Shown one piece after another: positions 1-7,776 of a DNA stretch of 64,000 bases (the stretch's first letter is position 1; every line of letters starts with the position of its first letter). Under the pieces are notes generated by a model. That model ran no database searches, was not told the DNA's origin, and saw only the letters and a list, made by a program, of their open reading frames with translations. The stretch is from Sphaerochaeta globosa str. Buddy (lineage in GTDB: Bacteria; Spirochaetota; Spirochaetia; Sphaerochaetales; Sphaerochaetaceae). Both the position numbers and the translations under genes were made by a program. The DNA lies in the NCBI RefSeq assembly GCF_000190435.1, contig NC_015152.1:3044458-3108457 (forward strand), given 5' to 3'.

Positions 1-390
1 AAGCCAGACGCTTTGATCCGCATCTGCATTGGCAACCAAGGCAGGAACAAGAACCATAACCATGTCCTGCATCAAGGGGACTGTAAACTTTCGGGTAATC
101 GTGTGCTCTTCCCAATTGGAGTCCGTATAGATTACGGTCACCTTATGGGTCTGGCCGGTTACCTCGAACTTGTCACGGTCGCGGGCGGCTAGTTCAAGTC
201 CATCAAGCTTGTTGAGCTGAACCTCCACCAACTGCAGAGCCTTGACCTCGGTTCCATTGACCGTAACAGTCTTGTTGTCGACGAGAACTGTATGCATTCT
301 TCCGATGAAGAAGAGGAAAACGGAGAATACAAGAATTAAAACAATACAGGCAAGACGAATCCATGTTTTTCGATTGAAGGTAATACTCAT
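1..390 (-). CDS. Small membrane-anchored protein of ABC importer operon (partial, 3' end missing)
   Basis: The first 130 codons read from an ATG at 390 to the window edge without a stop. After a short basic start (MSITFNRKTWIR), residues 13-32 form one hydrophobic segment, followed by a soluble-looking part that probably faces the periplasm. The start overlaps the stop of the upstream permease as ATGA, so it is translationally coupled and must be the fifth gene of the importer operon. I do not recognise a function. It may be one of the DUF families found beside such transporters in spirochaetes, but I cannot confirm that. The gene was absent from simple ORF calls because it is open at the edge. 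Confidence 0.7.
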   Translation of the reverse strand, partial: MSITFNRKTWIRLACIVLILVFSVFLFFIGRMHTVLVDNKTVTVNGTEVKALQLVEVQLNKLDGLELAARDRDKFEVTGQTHKVTVIYTDSNWEEHTITRKFTVPLMQDMVMVLVPALVANADADQSVWL

Positions 391-1502
391 GCTTTCACCT
401 CCTGCTCGGCTGCAAGCTCAAGACCTGCAATATTCTCGTCCCGCTTCTTTCTCACTTCATAAAGAACCAGTGAGATGGTGATGACGCCATAGGAGACAAA
501 GACCCGGAAATACTCGCCAAGCTGGGCTTGTCCGATGAGGTTCTTGCCTGCCATCGGAGAAACAATGAACATCAGGTGGAACAGAATGACACCAAGAAAT
601 ACGTTTCTGATATTTGCCTTTGCAACCGTTGCGCCACCTACAAGAAGGGCCGCCACACTGAACATACCAATCTGCATATGACTGTTGTAGGTGTTAAGCG
701 TTCCAATATTCTGCATGTACACAATCATGCCAAAGCCGGCAAATACGGTGGAAATGATAATCGAGATAATACGGGTATGCTCAACGCGTATTCCAGCTGC
801 CCGTGCAACCTCCATATCCTGGCCAACCGCCCGCATATCCTGTCCGAGCTTGGTTTTCTTGAACCAAAGCACAAATAGACAGAGAATCGCAATGAGAGCA
901 AAGGTGGCAAGAGGGATGGGAATATTGAAAAGCCTAACCGTCAACAGGTCATCCAAGCTCTTGCGGATACCAATCAAGTTGACGGTATTGCGAATACCAT
1001 ACCCACGGGGAAGCAACAAGGCGTTTGAACGGATTGGAATGATGGCTCCCATACCATAGAGAACGATCAGCTGATAAATACCGTTCATGAAAAAACCGAT
1101 GATATAGCTGGTAACCATCTCACGGCCTTTGGCCATGTTCAGGATTTTACCGCACCACCACCCCAGCACAATGGAGATGGGGGTGGAAATAATCATCGCC
1201 AGCAGCATACCCGGAATACCTACGATGCCCCAGTCGCTGATGAAGATCAAGCCGATTTGGCCTGCCATCGCGCCTAGAGTCATACCGAAGTTCAGCCCCA
1301 TGCCCGCCAAAATGGGAATCAGGAGGCTTACAATCAAAAAGGAGTTCCTGACAATACGGATAATAATTTCACTTAGCAAATAATTAGCAGAGTATCCACT
1401 GAGAGGAATACCAAATGCACAAATCACCAAGAATAGGATTGGCACGGTATTGTTTGCCATAAAACGAAGTACTTTTTGCATAGTAGTCATCTGGAGTTTC
1501 AT
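387..1502 (-). CDS. ABC transporter permease, sugar/nucleoside (RbsC/BMP-type) family
   Basis: This 371-residue, very hydrophobic protein has about nine membrane segments. It shows the mid-protein cytoplasmic stretch FKKTKLGQDMRAVGQDMEVARAAGI, which is split here as TKLGQDMRAVGQD and ARAAGI and is typical of the branched-chain/sugar permease fold that contacts the ATPase. It is the second of two unequal permeases, so the transport channel is probably a heterodimer. Its ATG overlaps the stop of the preceding permease by four bases, and its own stop overlaps the next small gene in the same way. The substrate cannot be read from sequence; nucleosides, sugars or related small molecules are possible. 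Confidence 0.85.
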   Translation of the reverse strand: MKLQMTTMQKVLRFMANNTVPILFLVICAFGIPLSGYSANYLLSEIIIRIVRNSFLIVSLLIPILAGMGLNFGMTLGAMAGQIGLIFISDWGIVGIPGMLLAMIISTPISIVLGWWCGKILNMAKGREMVTSYIIGFFMNGIYQLIVLYGMGAIIPIRSNALLLPRGYGIRNTVNLIGIRKSLDDLLTVRLFNIPIPLATFALIAILCLFVLWFKKTKLGQDMRAVGQDMEVARAAGIRVEHTRIISIIISTVFAGFGMIVYMQNIGTLNTYNSHMQIGMFSVAALLVGGATVAKANIRNVFLGVILFHLMFIVSPMAGKNLIGQAQLGEYFRVFVSYGVITISLVLYEVRKKRDENIAGLELAAEQEVKA

Positions 1503-2560
1503 CGTACTGCCTCCGTCTTTCTGGTCAGGGCGTAGAGGATCATACCGTTTGAAACCACAATTCTGATAACCTCGCTCATGTCAGTGTGAATCATCGAGTT
1601 CATGACTGACGGAGTCATGGTGACAATACCCTGGAACAAGAAGGTACCGATTACAACATTCAGGATCGAAGCCTTATTAACCGAAGCACCTCCGATAAGG
1701 ATTGCCGAAACTGCCGGCAAGGCCATGTAGAAGGGACCCATATAAAGCTGGATGAATCCGAAGCTTTGCTGATACACCAGAATGCCGATTGCCCCGAGCC
1801 AGGTTGACATGACCACACTCAAGGTCCTGATACGGTCGACGTTGATGCCGCTAGCTCGGGCAAACACCGGGTTCGACCCGACAGCGGTCATAGCGGTACC
1901 TGTTTTGGTATGCAGGAAGGCCCAAATGGCAAAGGCAAGAAGAGCAAAGAACAAAATCATACCGGTAGGAATGAGCAAATGGTCACTAACCCGAATCGAC
2001 AGTAAATCGTTGAGTACATGCAGGTAGTACCCTTCCACCGAAATGGTGGTACGAAGGCCGGACCCGCTGAACCCCCAGACCATGGTGGGATTGCTGAACG
2101 GCAGCAGAAGCCACATGATGCACATGAAAGCTACGCTGGAGAATCCAACATAGGTGGCGATCATCATCTCCCCACCTTTGACCCGGTTGAGCAACTGCCC
2201 GTACCCCCAGCCGAGAATGACGGCGAACGGAGTGGCAAGCAGGATTGCCAAAACAAATGAGAACGGCCCCGGAACATTGATTTGCAGGCTGATGGTTGCA
2301 CCAAGAAGGCCTGCAATAATGCCCAGGGGAAGACCGAAGTTCAGCCCGCAACCACTATGAATCATCGGTACCATGGCCAAAACCATGACTGCGTTCATGC
2401 CAAAGCGATTGAGCGTATCAGAGAGACTGGTTCCTACATTTACCCCCACAAACGGAGCAAGAATGAAGAGAACCAACAAGAACAAGGCGATGATTACACG
2501 GGGAAGCCCAAAGGAGTGCACCATGCCCTTGATCGAAGCTGTCAGCTTTTCGAAGTTCAT
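1499..2560 (-). CDS. ABC transporter permease, sugar/nucleoside (RbsC/BMP-type) family
   Basis: This 353-residue integral membrane protein has the same fold as its downstream neighbour but is clearly divergent from it. The coupling-helix region reads HTKTGTAMTAVGSNPVFARA at about residues 220-240, close to the consensus of this permease class. The start codon overlaps the ATPase stop by four bases (ATGA), so ATPase and both permeases are made in a coupled series. Two different permeases plus one double-domain ATPase is the arrangement of nucleoside/BMP-type importers rather than of RbsABC, which has a single permease. Confidence 0.85.
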   Translation of the reverse strand: MNFEKLTASIKGMVHSFGLPRVIIALFLLVLFILAPFVGVNVGTSLSDTLNRFGMNAVMVLAMVPMIHSGCGLNFGLPLGIIAGLLGATISLQINVPGPFSFVLAILLATPFAVILGWGYGQLLNRVKGGEMMIATYVGFSSVAFMCIMWLLLPFSNPTMVWGFSGSGLRTTISVEGYYLHVLNDLLSIRVSDHLLIPTGMILFFALLAFAIWAFLHTKTGTAMTAVGSNPVFARASGINVDRIRTLSVVMSTWLGAIGILVYQQSFGFIQLYMGPFYMALPAVSAILIGGASVNKASILNVVIGTFLFQGIVTMTPSVMNSMIHTDMSEVIRIVVSNGMILYALTRKTEAVR

Positions 2561-4191
2561 AGACTCCCTCCTTGTTGCGCTTGACTTGTCTGTCCAACCA
2601 TCAACAGTCCAAATTCCGCACTGTCGGTGGATGCCGGAAGAATGCCAAACACCTTACCGTCGCTGATAATTGCGATCCGGTCACAAATCGCTCGAAGTTC
2701 TTCAAGTTCACTGGATATCATGACTATGGTGGTCCCACTCTCCTCGTTGTATTTCCTCAGGGCTTTGAGCACGAGGCTCTTGGCCCCGATGTCGATGCCC
2801 CGCGTGGGCTCGGAGACAAATAAAAGTTTCGGAGCAACAGCAAATGCCTTTGCAAGGCAGATTTTCTGCTGATTGCCACCGCTCAGCTCCTTCGCTTTCT
2901 GCTTGGTGCTGGTGCAGCGTATTTCCAACTGCTTTACATAGCTGTTTGTTTCTTCTTCGATTGCATCCTGGTCACGCCATTTGATGGCCCCACCCAGGTA
3001 CTTCTTAAGATATTTCTCCTGAACCTGCATCGCTGTAAACGAGACGTTCCATTCCAGTGTCTCATCGAGCAACAGGCCAACACCACGACGATCCTCACTC
3101 ACGAAAGCCATACCGGCGTCCAGAAAATTACGGGGGTTGTTCAACTCAATCTGCTTCCCCTCAAAGGTAATCTTCCCACCGGCAGGGAACAGCCCCATCG
3201 CACCATTGGGGATGCCGAGCTTTCCTTGGCCAGCCATGCCGCCGATACCCAGAATCTCACCCTTATGGACCTCAAGATTCACATTCCGGACCGTTTCACC
3301 GGGCATGTTCACCCACAGGTTCTCCATTGAAAGAATTACCGGGGACTTCTCATAGTCGAAATTTCGAGCTTGCCGCTGAGCGGTATTTACATCACGACCG
3401 ACCATCCATCGTGCGATTTCCGTGATCACAACACCTTTGGCAGGAACGGTCTTGATAATCTTACCGTCACGCATGACCATGATGGTATCACAGACATCGA
3501 TAATTTCCTGTAAGCGGTGGGTAATGAAAATAATGGCTATCCCTGCGTCACTAAGCTTACGCATGGCAGCAAGCAGACTGTCGGCTTCCTGTTCAGAAAG
3601 TACCGCGGTCGGTTCATCGAGTACCAGGAGTTTTATTCCTTCTGTAGCCTCGGTAGCTTCCTTGCTCAGTTCTCGTGCGATTTCGGTGAACTGCTTATGT
3701 CCTACAGGCATCTGTGAAACTACCATGTCGGCGTCAAGGGGAACATTCAGACGCCCGATGGCACGCTTGGAGATCTCTTCCATCTCTACACGGTTGAGGA
3801 GATTCATCCGCTCTCCGAACACTTCGCTGAGCCAAGTGTATTTAAGCGGTTCACGATTCAGCAAAATATTTTCTGTGGCTGTAAAATCCGGCAACAGGGA
3901 AAATTCCTGGTGCACCATGCCAATTCCTTTCGCCAAGGCATCAATGGGGGAAGAAAATGCAACCTTCTGTCCATGCATCAAGACTTCCCCGCCGAATCCA
4001 CCGGTTTGATGGATCTCATCCATGCCAAAGAGAATTTTCATCAAGGTGGACTTTCCAGCACCATTCTCCCCGACGAGGCCCAAAATCTCCCCTTCTTTCA
4101 GGGAGAAATTGATATCGCTGAGTACTTGATTACCGAAAAAGTCCTTGCTGATGTGTCTCATCTCCAGCAAGGGAGCATCGTTCTCATTCAT
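2557..4191 (-). CDS. ABC transporter ATP-binding protein, double NBD, sugar-type
   Basis: The protein has 544 residues and two fused nucleotide-binding domains. Domain 1 has Walker A GENGAGKST and Walker B LLVLDEPTAVLS, with a degenerate signature (MPVGHKQFTEIAREL). Domain 2 has a degenerate Walker A (GMAGQGK) but an intact signature LSGGNQQK and Walker B region SEPTRGIDIGAK. This complementary degeneracy is normal for RbsA/MglA-type ATPases, which use one working composite site. The start at 4191 is chosen because GGAAGGA lies just upstream and the family begins there; a longer frame to 4254 has no homology-like content. The gene lies between the binding protein and the two permeases. Confidence 0.88.
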   Translation of the reverse strand: MNENDAPLLEMRHISKDFFGNQVLSDINFSLKEGEILGLVGENGAGKSTLMKILFGMDEIHQTGGFGGEVLMHGQKVAFSSPIDALAKGIGMVHQEFSLLPDFTATENILLNREPLKYTWLSEVFGERMNLLNRVEMEEISKRAIGRLNVPLDADMVVSQMPVGHKQFTEIARELSKEATEATEGIKLLVLDEPTAVLSEQEADSLLAAMRKLSDAGIAIIFITHRLQEIIDVCDTIMVMRDGKIIKTVPAKGVVITEIARWMVGRDVNTAQRQARNFDYEKSPVILSMENLWVNMPGETVRNVNLEVHKGEILGIGGMAGQGKLGIPNGAMGLFPAGGKITFEGKQIELNNPRNFLDAGMAFVSEDRRGVGLLLDETLEWNVSFTAMQVQEKYLKKYLGGAIKWRDQDAIEEETNSYVKQLEIRCTSTKQKAKELSGGNQQKICLAKAFAVAPKLLFVSEPTRGIDIGAKSLVLKALRKYNEESGTTIVMISSELEELRAICDRIAIISDGKVFGILPASTDSAEFGLLMVGQTSQAQQGGSL

Positions 4192-4287
4192 CTGTTCTAT
4201 CCTTCCAAACTTGGTTGTGGCTCTTGCCTGCAAGCAGACAACAGTCACGACCACGTTCCAACATTAACTTTCATGTAGCGGTACAAA

Positions 4288-4310
4288 GGGGGAGAGTATC
4301 ACTCTCCCCC
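4288..4310 (-). terminator. Intercistronic hairpin between binding protein and ATPase genes
   Basis: A 9-bp perfect stem GGGGGAGAG/CTCTCCCCC with a 5-base loop lies between the binding-protein stop (4333) and the ATPase start (4191). Only a short U tract (TTTG) follows, so it is probably a partial terminator or 3' stabiliser. Either role would give more binding protein than membrane components, as is common in importer operons. Confidence 0.6.
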
Positions 4311-4332
4311 TCAAAGTTTCAACTAGAATACC

Positions 4333-5550
4333 TTATTTGATGGAGAAATACTTCTCGGGAACAATGAGGTCAGCATTGCCCATGTAACCCTTACCCATCA
4401 TGTAAGTGTCCTGATAAATGAGGATGTGGTTGCGAGCACGAACACCAGTGTTGACATCGGTGTAGAATGCGCCATTCCACTTTGCGCCAGCGGTGTACTT
4501 ACCATATGCCTTCATGATGTCAGCAAGCTTGAGCAGTTCGCTCTCGCCCTTGAGTACGTTGATGGCATGCTGGCCGAGGCCGGCGGTGGTGGTGTAACCA
4601 TAGGAATAAGCCCAGGTACCAAAGCGGCCTGCGCCACCCTTGGCAACAACAGAAGCTTCAACCTTCTTGAGAATAGCGGCAAAGTCGCCAGCCTCAGCAG
4701 CAAGGTCGATGCCCAGAGCTCCAGGATAGCCCATCAACGGGCTGGGGAGGTCGGCTTCAATGAAGTAACCACCGTAAGCCAGAAGTTGCTTGAGCAGGGG
4801 CTCGGTGTGAGCATCGTTGGTGCAGAAGAAGGCTGCTTTCTTGCCATAGGTTTCAATCCACGCGGGAACCTTCTCGAGAATGTACTGCTGGGCACCGGCA
4901 ACACCGACGTCGGAGGTCGGATCGGGAGCGGTCTCAAGCACGAACTTCATACCAAGTTCTTCACAGGTTGCACGCATGATGGCAACGCGGCGGCTCATGG
5001 TCTCATAGCTGAGGTGTCTGGGGAAGGAGATGTGTACGAATGTGTCACATCCGAGCTCGTGAGCGGTGCGGATGATCAGATAGCCACGGGCCACGAAGTC
5101 GTTGTTGACAGCAAGGTCTGCAGAAGTCTGGATTACGCCCGGGTCCTCGTGAGCTTCACCAGCGATGGTGAAAATGTCGGGTCTTCTTTCCTTGACGCGG
5201 CGGAAAGCCTCAGTGGTTCCAGGAATTGCCTGGTTGACAATGATTGCCTTCATCTTCGGATCGTCGGCGAGGCCGCTGATTACGCTGATGGTTGTCTCGG
5301 CTTCATCCATGAAGTTATCAGGATAGGTGACGTGCTGGATGATGCCACCGGTGGAAACAGAACCGTACTCCTGAATCAGGCGTTCAGCACCACGCAGGTC
5401 ATCTTCAGACTGGGAAACTGTACCGGTGACAATACCAACATGGAAGTCACTGGCAGCAGGTTTTGCGGCAGCAGTCTCTTGTGCACCTTGTGCAAACAAG
5501 AAACCAGAGGCCAGCAGGATGCAAAGAACAAGAGCTAACGTCTTTTTCAT
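4333..5550 (-). CDS. Periplasmic substrate-binding protein, DUF3798-like
   Basis: This 405-residue secreted protein heads the importer operon. Residues 1-20 are a classical signal peptide with a cleavage motif LFA-QG. There is no lipobox cysteine at the cleavage site, so the protein should be soluble in the periplasm. The mature part has the alternating alpha/beta pattern of a periplasmic-binding-protein type 1 fold and resembles the DUF3798 family by features such as HVGIVTGTVSQSEDDLRGAE near the N terminus. That family name is from memory. The natural ligand is unknown. The Shine-Dalgarno is AAGGAGATAAG. Confidence 0.75.
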   Translation of the reverse strand: MKKTLALVLCILLASGFLFAQGAQETAAAKPAASDFHVGIVTGTVSQSEDDLRGAERLIQEYGSVSTGGIIQHVTYPDNFMDEAETTISVISGLADDPKMKAIIVNQAIPGTTEAFRRVKERRPDIFTIAGEAHEDPGVIQTSADLAVNNDFVARGYLIIRTAHELGCDTFVHISFPRHLSYETMSRRVAIMRATCEELGMKFVLETAPDPTSDVGVAGAQQYILEKVPAWIETYGKKAAFFCTNDAHTEPLLKQLLAYGGYFIEADLPSPLMGYPGALGIDLAAEAGDFAAILKKVEASVVAKGGAGRFGTWAYSYGYTTTAGLGQHAINVLKGESELLKLADIMKAYGKYTAGAKWNGAFYTDVNTGVRARNHILIYQDTYMMGKGYMGNADLIVPEKYFSIK

Positions 5551-5570
5551 TTCTACTTATCTCCTTGATT

Positions 5571-5582
5571 GGGATATATCCC
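5571..5582. promoter_or_regulatory. Perfect 12-bp palindrome, candidate operator
   Basis: GGGATATATCCC is a perfect palindrome at the predicted transcription start of the importer operon, between its -10 box and the Shine-Dalgarno. A repressor bound here would block initiation. No regulator gene lies next to it in this window. Confidence 0.35.
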
Positions 5583-5589
5583 ACAAACC

Positions 5590-5618
5590 ATGATACGAAA
5601 AAGATAGCCATAACACAA
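5590..5618 (-). promoter_or_regulatory. Sigma-70-type promoter of ABC importer operon
   Basis: Reading the minus strand, TTGTGT (5618-5613) is separated by 17 bp from TATCAT (5595-5590). The -10 matches five of six consensus bases. The -35 is weak, which fits a regulated promoter. The start would fall near 5583. Confidence 0.5.
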
Positions 5619-5671
5619 GAAAAGTTTGTTTTATTTATGCAACTCAATGCAAAATGTATGCATAGATATAG

Positions 5672-5699
5672 AAAAAGGGTACAGAAGAACCCTGTACCC
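5672..5699 (-). terminator. Rho-independent terminator after rlmB
   Basis: The stem GGGTACAG/CTGTACCC is followed on the minus strand by TTTTT, 24 bases past the rlmB stop codon. This ends the grpE-dnaK-dnaJ-rlmB transcript. Confidence 0.8.
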
Positions 5700-5722
5700 C
5701 TATACACACAACTTGATTTGTC

Positions 5723-6478
5723 TTACTTGGTAGCTTGCTGCCTTCTCACTTCATAGAGCAGAATCCCGGTCGCAACGGATACATTCAGAGAATCGATATG
5801 CCCGCTCATCGGAATCGTAACCATATGGTCACAGAGCTTCTGTGTTAGCTGCCCGATTCCCTTACCCTCATTGCCCATTACCAACACGGTTCTTTTGGGG
5901 AATACTGTCTTATACACAGCCTGCCCACTCATGGATGCACCGTAGACCCAGAAACCCTGGCTCTTGAGGTACTCAATTTCACGATTCATGTTGGTAACCG
6001 TAGCCAATGGCACGTACTGGGCAGCACCGGAGGAAACCTTCACTACGGTGGTATTGGCTTGGGCGCTGCGTCGTTCGGGAATGATTACCAACGAAACGGA
6101 GAATTGGTCTGCCGAACGAAGTATCGCACCAAGGTTCTGCGGATCGGTAATCTCATCCAGTACCAAAACCAAAGCCGAATCATCGTCCTTGAGGGTGGCG
6201 CAATATTCCTTCACCGACATGGCAGGAATCCGAGCCCCTGATCCCTTGCCGGGCACCATAAGGTCCAGTACCGCTCCCCGATGGTCGGCTTGGTCGACCA
6301 TGCGGTCCATCTCAACCTTTGCAATCTTCTTAACGAGTACCTTGCCGGTAAGCAGAGCTTGTCGCTCCAACGCCTGGGTATTGCTTCCCATGCCACGTAC
6401 AAGATAGAGAACAGACCCTGAGGCTGCTCCTTTTAGTCCTTCTTCAATGGCATGAAAGCCAATAATCTTCTCACCCAT
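5723..6478 (-). CDS. rlmB: 23S rRNA (guanosine-2'-O-)-methyltransferase, SpoU/TrmH family
   Basis: This 251-residue SpoU-class (SPOUT) methyltransferase probably makes Gm2251 in the 23S P-loop using S-adenosylmethionine. The N-terminal RNA substrate-binding domain covers about residues 1-80. The three SpoU motifs are present: DEITDPQNLGAILRSA, VLVMGNEGKGI and IPMSGHIDSLNVSVA. The trefoil knot is therefore complete. Length matches the family. It follows dnaJ by 57 bases and ends at a terminator, so it is the last gene of the chaperone operon. A related SpoU member acting on tRNA is the alternative, but the N-terminal domain favours RlmB. Confidence 0.85.
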   Translation of the reverse strand: MGEKIIGFHAIEEGLKGAASGSVLYLVRGMGSNTQALERQALLTGKVLVKKIAKVEMDRMVDQADHRGAVLDLMVPGKGSGARIPAMSVKEYCATLKDDDSALVLVLDEITDPQNLGAILRSADQFSVSLVIIPERRSAQANTTVVKVSSGAAQYVPLATVTNMNREIEYLKSQGFWVYGASMSGQAVYKTVFPKRTVLVMGNEGKGIGQLTQKLCDHMVTIPMSGHIDSLNVSVATGILLYEVRRQQATK

Positions 6479-6503
6479 ATGGTGCTCCTCGTAATGTGGG
6501 CAA

Positions 6504-6529
6504 CAGGGCTACCGAATTCGGTAGCCCTG
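6504..6529. repeat. 26-bp perfect palindrome between dnaJ and rlmB
   Basis: CAGGGCTACCGAA and its exact complement meet at a central GAATTC, giving a perfect 13-bp stem with no loop spacer. No U tract follows on either strand, so it is more likely an mRNA-processing or stability structure than a strong terminator. Confidence 0.6.
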
Positions 6530-6535
6530 GCCATG

Positions 6536-7675
6536 TTATTCTTCATCAAATGGAACCGGATTCGGGGATGTGTCTTCACCCATTGCATCCGAAAGTTCCT
6601 GCATCAGCTTCTTTGCCTTCATACCCAAACGTTTGGGGACTTGCACCATCAGCTTGATATACATATCGCCTCGATCGGTTGAGTTGAGCTTGGTAACTCC
6701 CCTCTCCCTCACCCGAAGCATTTTCCCGTGTTGGATACCCGAGGGAATAGTGACCTTGATCGATTGACCATCGATAGTGGGGACCTGCATCTCGGCTCCC
6801 AATGAAGCTTGGGTAATCGAAATTGGAATCTGGCAATATAAATCATAATCCTGCCTTACAAAATACTTGTGAGGCTTCACATTGATGTATACATACAAAT
6901 CACCAGAGGGACCGCCGTTAGGGCCAGTATCGCCCATGCCGCGCAGTACTACCCTGCTTCCCGTATCGACTCCTGCAGGAATGGTCACTTTGACCTTTTG
7001 CTGTTTCCGCTTCAAGCCCGTCCCATGACAGGAGGAACAGGGGTTCTCAATCACTTGGCCGCTTCCATTACAGGTGGGACAGGTGCTTGCGATGGCAAAG
7101 AAACCGCTGTTGCGTCTTACCTGACCGCTACCGTTGCAAGTGGGGCAAATCTTGGTTCCACTGCTCCCTTCGGAGCCAGAACCGTGACACTCCTCGCAGG
7201 CTACCTGATGGGAATAAGCAACCTCGATTTTCGTCCCAAATACAGCATCCTTGAAATCAATATCCACATCATAACGCAGGGAAGACCCGGCTTCCGGGCC
7301 ACGCTGGTTACTTCGGCCCTGTGTTCGAGAACCTCCTCCAAAGAAGGAGCTGAAAATGTCCTCGAAACCGCCGCCACCAAATCCACCACCGAAAATATCG
7401 CTGAAATCACGGTAGACATTGGAGTAGTCATGATTGCCACCATTGGCACCATCGACACCCGCAAAGCCGTACTGATCATACATTTTGCGCTTCTTATCAT
7501 CTCCAAGGACATCATAGGCTTCGGTAGCTTCCTTGAAGCGTTCCTCTGCTGCCTTATCCCCCGGATTCTTATCGGGATGGTTGGCAATCGCCAATTTGCG
7601 GTATGCCTTCTTAATCTCTTCAAGTGTTGCGGCCTTGGCGACCCCTAACACTTCATAATAATCACGTTTCGCCAC
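6536..7675 (-). CDS. dnaJ: Chaperone protein DnaJ (Hsp40)
   Basis: This is a full-length type I DnaJ of 379 residues. The J domain has HPD at residues 33-35, which triggers DnaK ATP hydrolysis. A Gly/Phe-rich linker lies at about 75-115. It is followed by four zinc-binding CxxCxGxG repeats ([16 protein letters not shown] twice, CSSCHGTG) and the C-terminal substrate-binding domains. It works in the cytosol with DnaK and GrpE to hold and refold unfolded proteins. It is the third gene in grpE-dnaK-dnaJ, separated from dnaK by a 12-bp-stem hairpin that may lower its expression relative to dnaK. Confidence 0.95.
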   Translation of the reverse strand: MAKRDYYEVLGVAKAATLEEIKKAYRKLAIANHPDKNPGDKAAEERFKEATEAYDVLGDDKKRKMYDQYGFAGVDGANGGNHDYSNVYRDFSDIFGGGFGGGGFEDIFSSFFGGGSRTQGRSNQRGPEAGSSLRYDVDIDFKDAVFGTKIEVAYSHQVACEECHGSGSEGSSGTKICPTCNGSGQVRRNSGFFAIASTCPTCNGSGQVIENPCSSCHGTGLKRKQQKVKVTIPAGVDTGSRVVLRGMGDTGPNGGPSGDLYVYINVKPHKYFVRQDYDLYCQIPISITQASLGAEMQVPTIDGQSIKVTIPSGIQHGKMLRVRERGVTKLNSTDRGDMYIKLMVQVPKRLGMKAKKLMQELSDAMGEDTSPNPVPFDEE

Positions 7676-7710
7676 GATGCGACTTCCTTAGAACAGATTG
7701 GCCTTAGAAA

Positions 7711-7739
7711 CATCATGTCGGCCCGAAGCCGACATGATG
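7711..7739 (-). terminator. dnaK-dnaJ intercistronic hairpin
   Basis: The perfect 12-bp stem CATCATGTCGGC/GCCGACATGATG has a 5-base loop, with only TTTCT following on the minus strand. It is probably an attenuator that reduces read-through from dnaK to dnaJ, or a 3' end protecting dnaK mRNA. Confidence 0.6.
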
Positions 7740-7776
7740 GTAAGCCGTTGCGTTATAGTACCCTGTTACCGACTCC

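Noticed and set aside
4426-5538. 370-codon plus-strand frame opposite the binding-protein gene
   Set aside because: Antisense shadow; the minus-strand frame has signal peptide, promoter and ribosome site.
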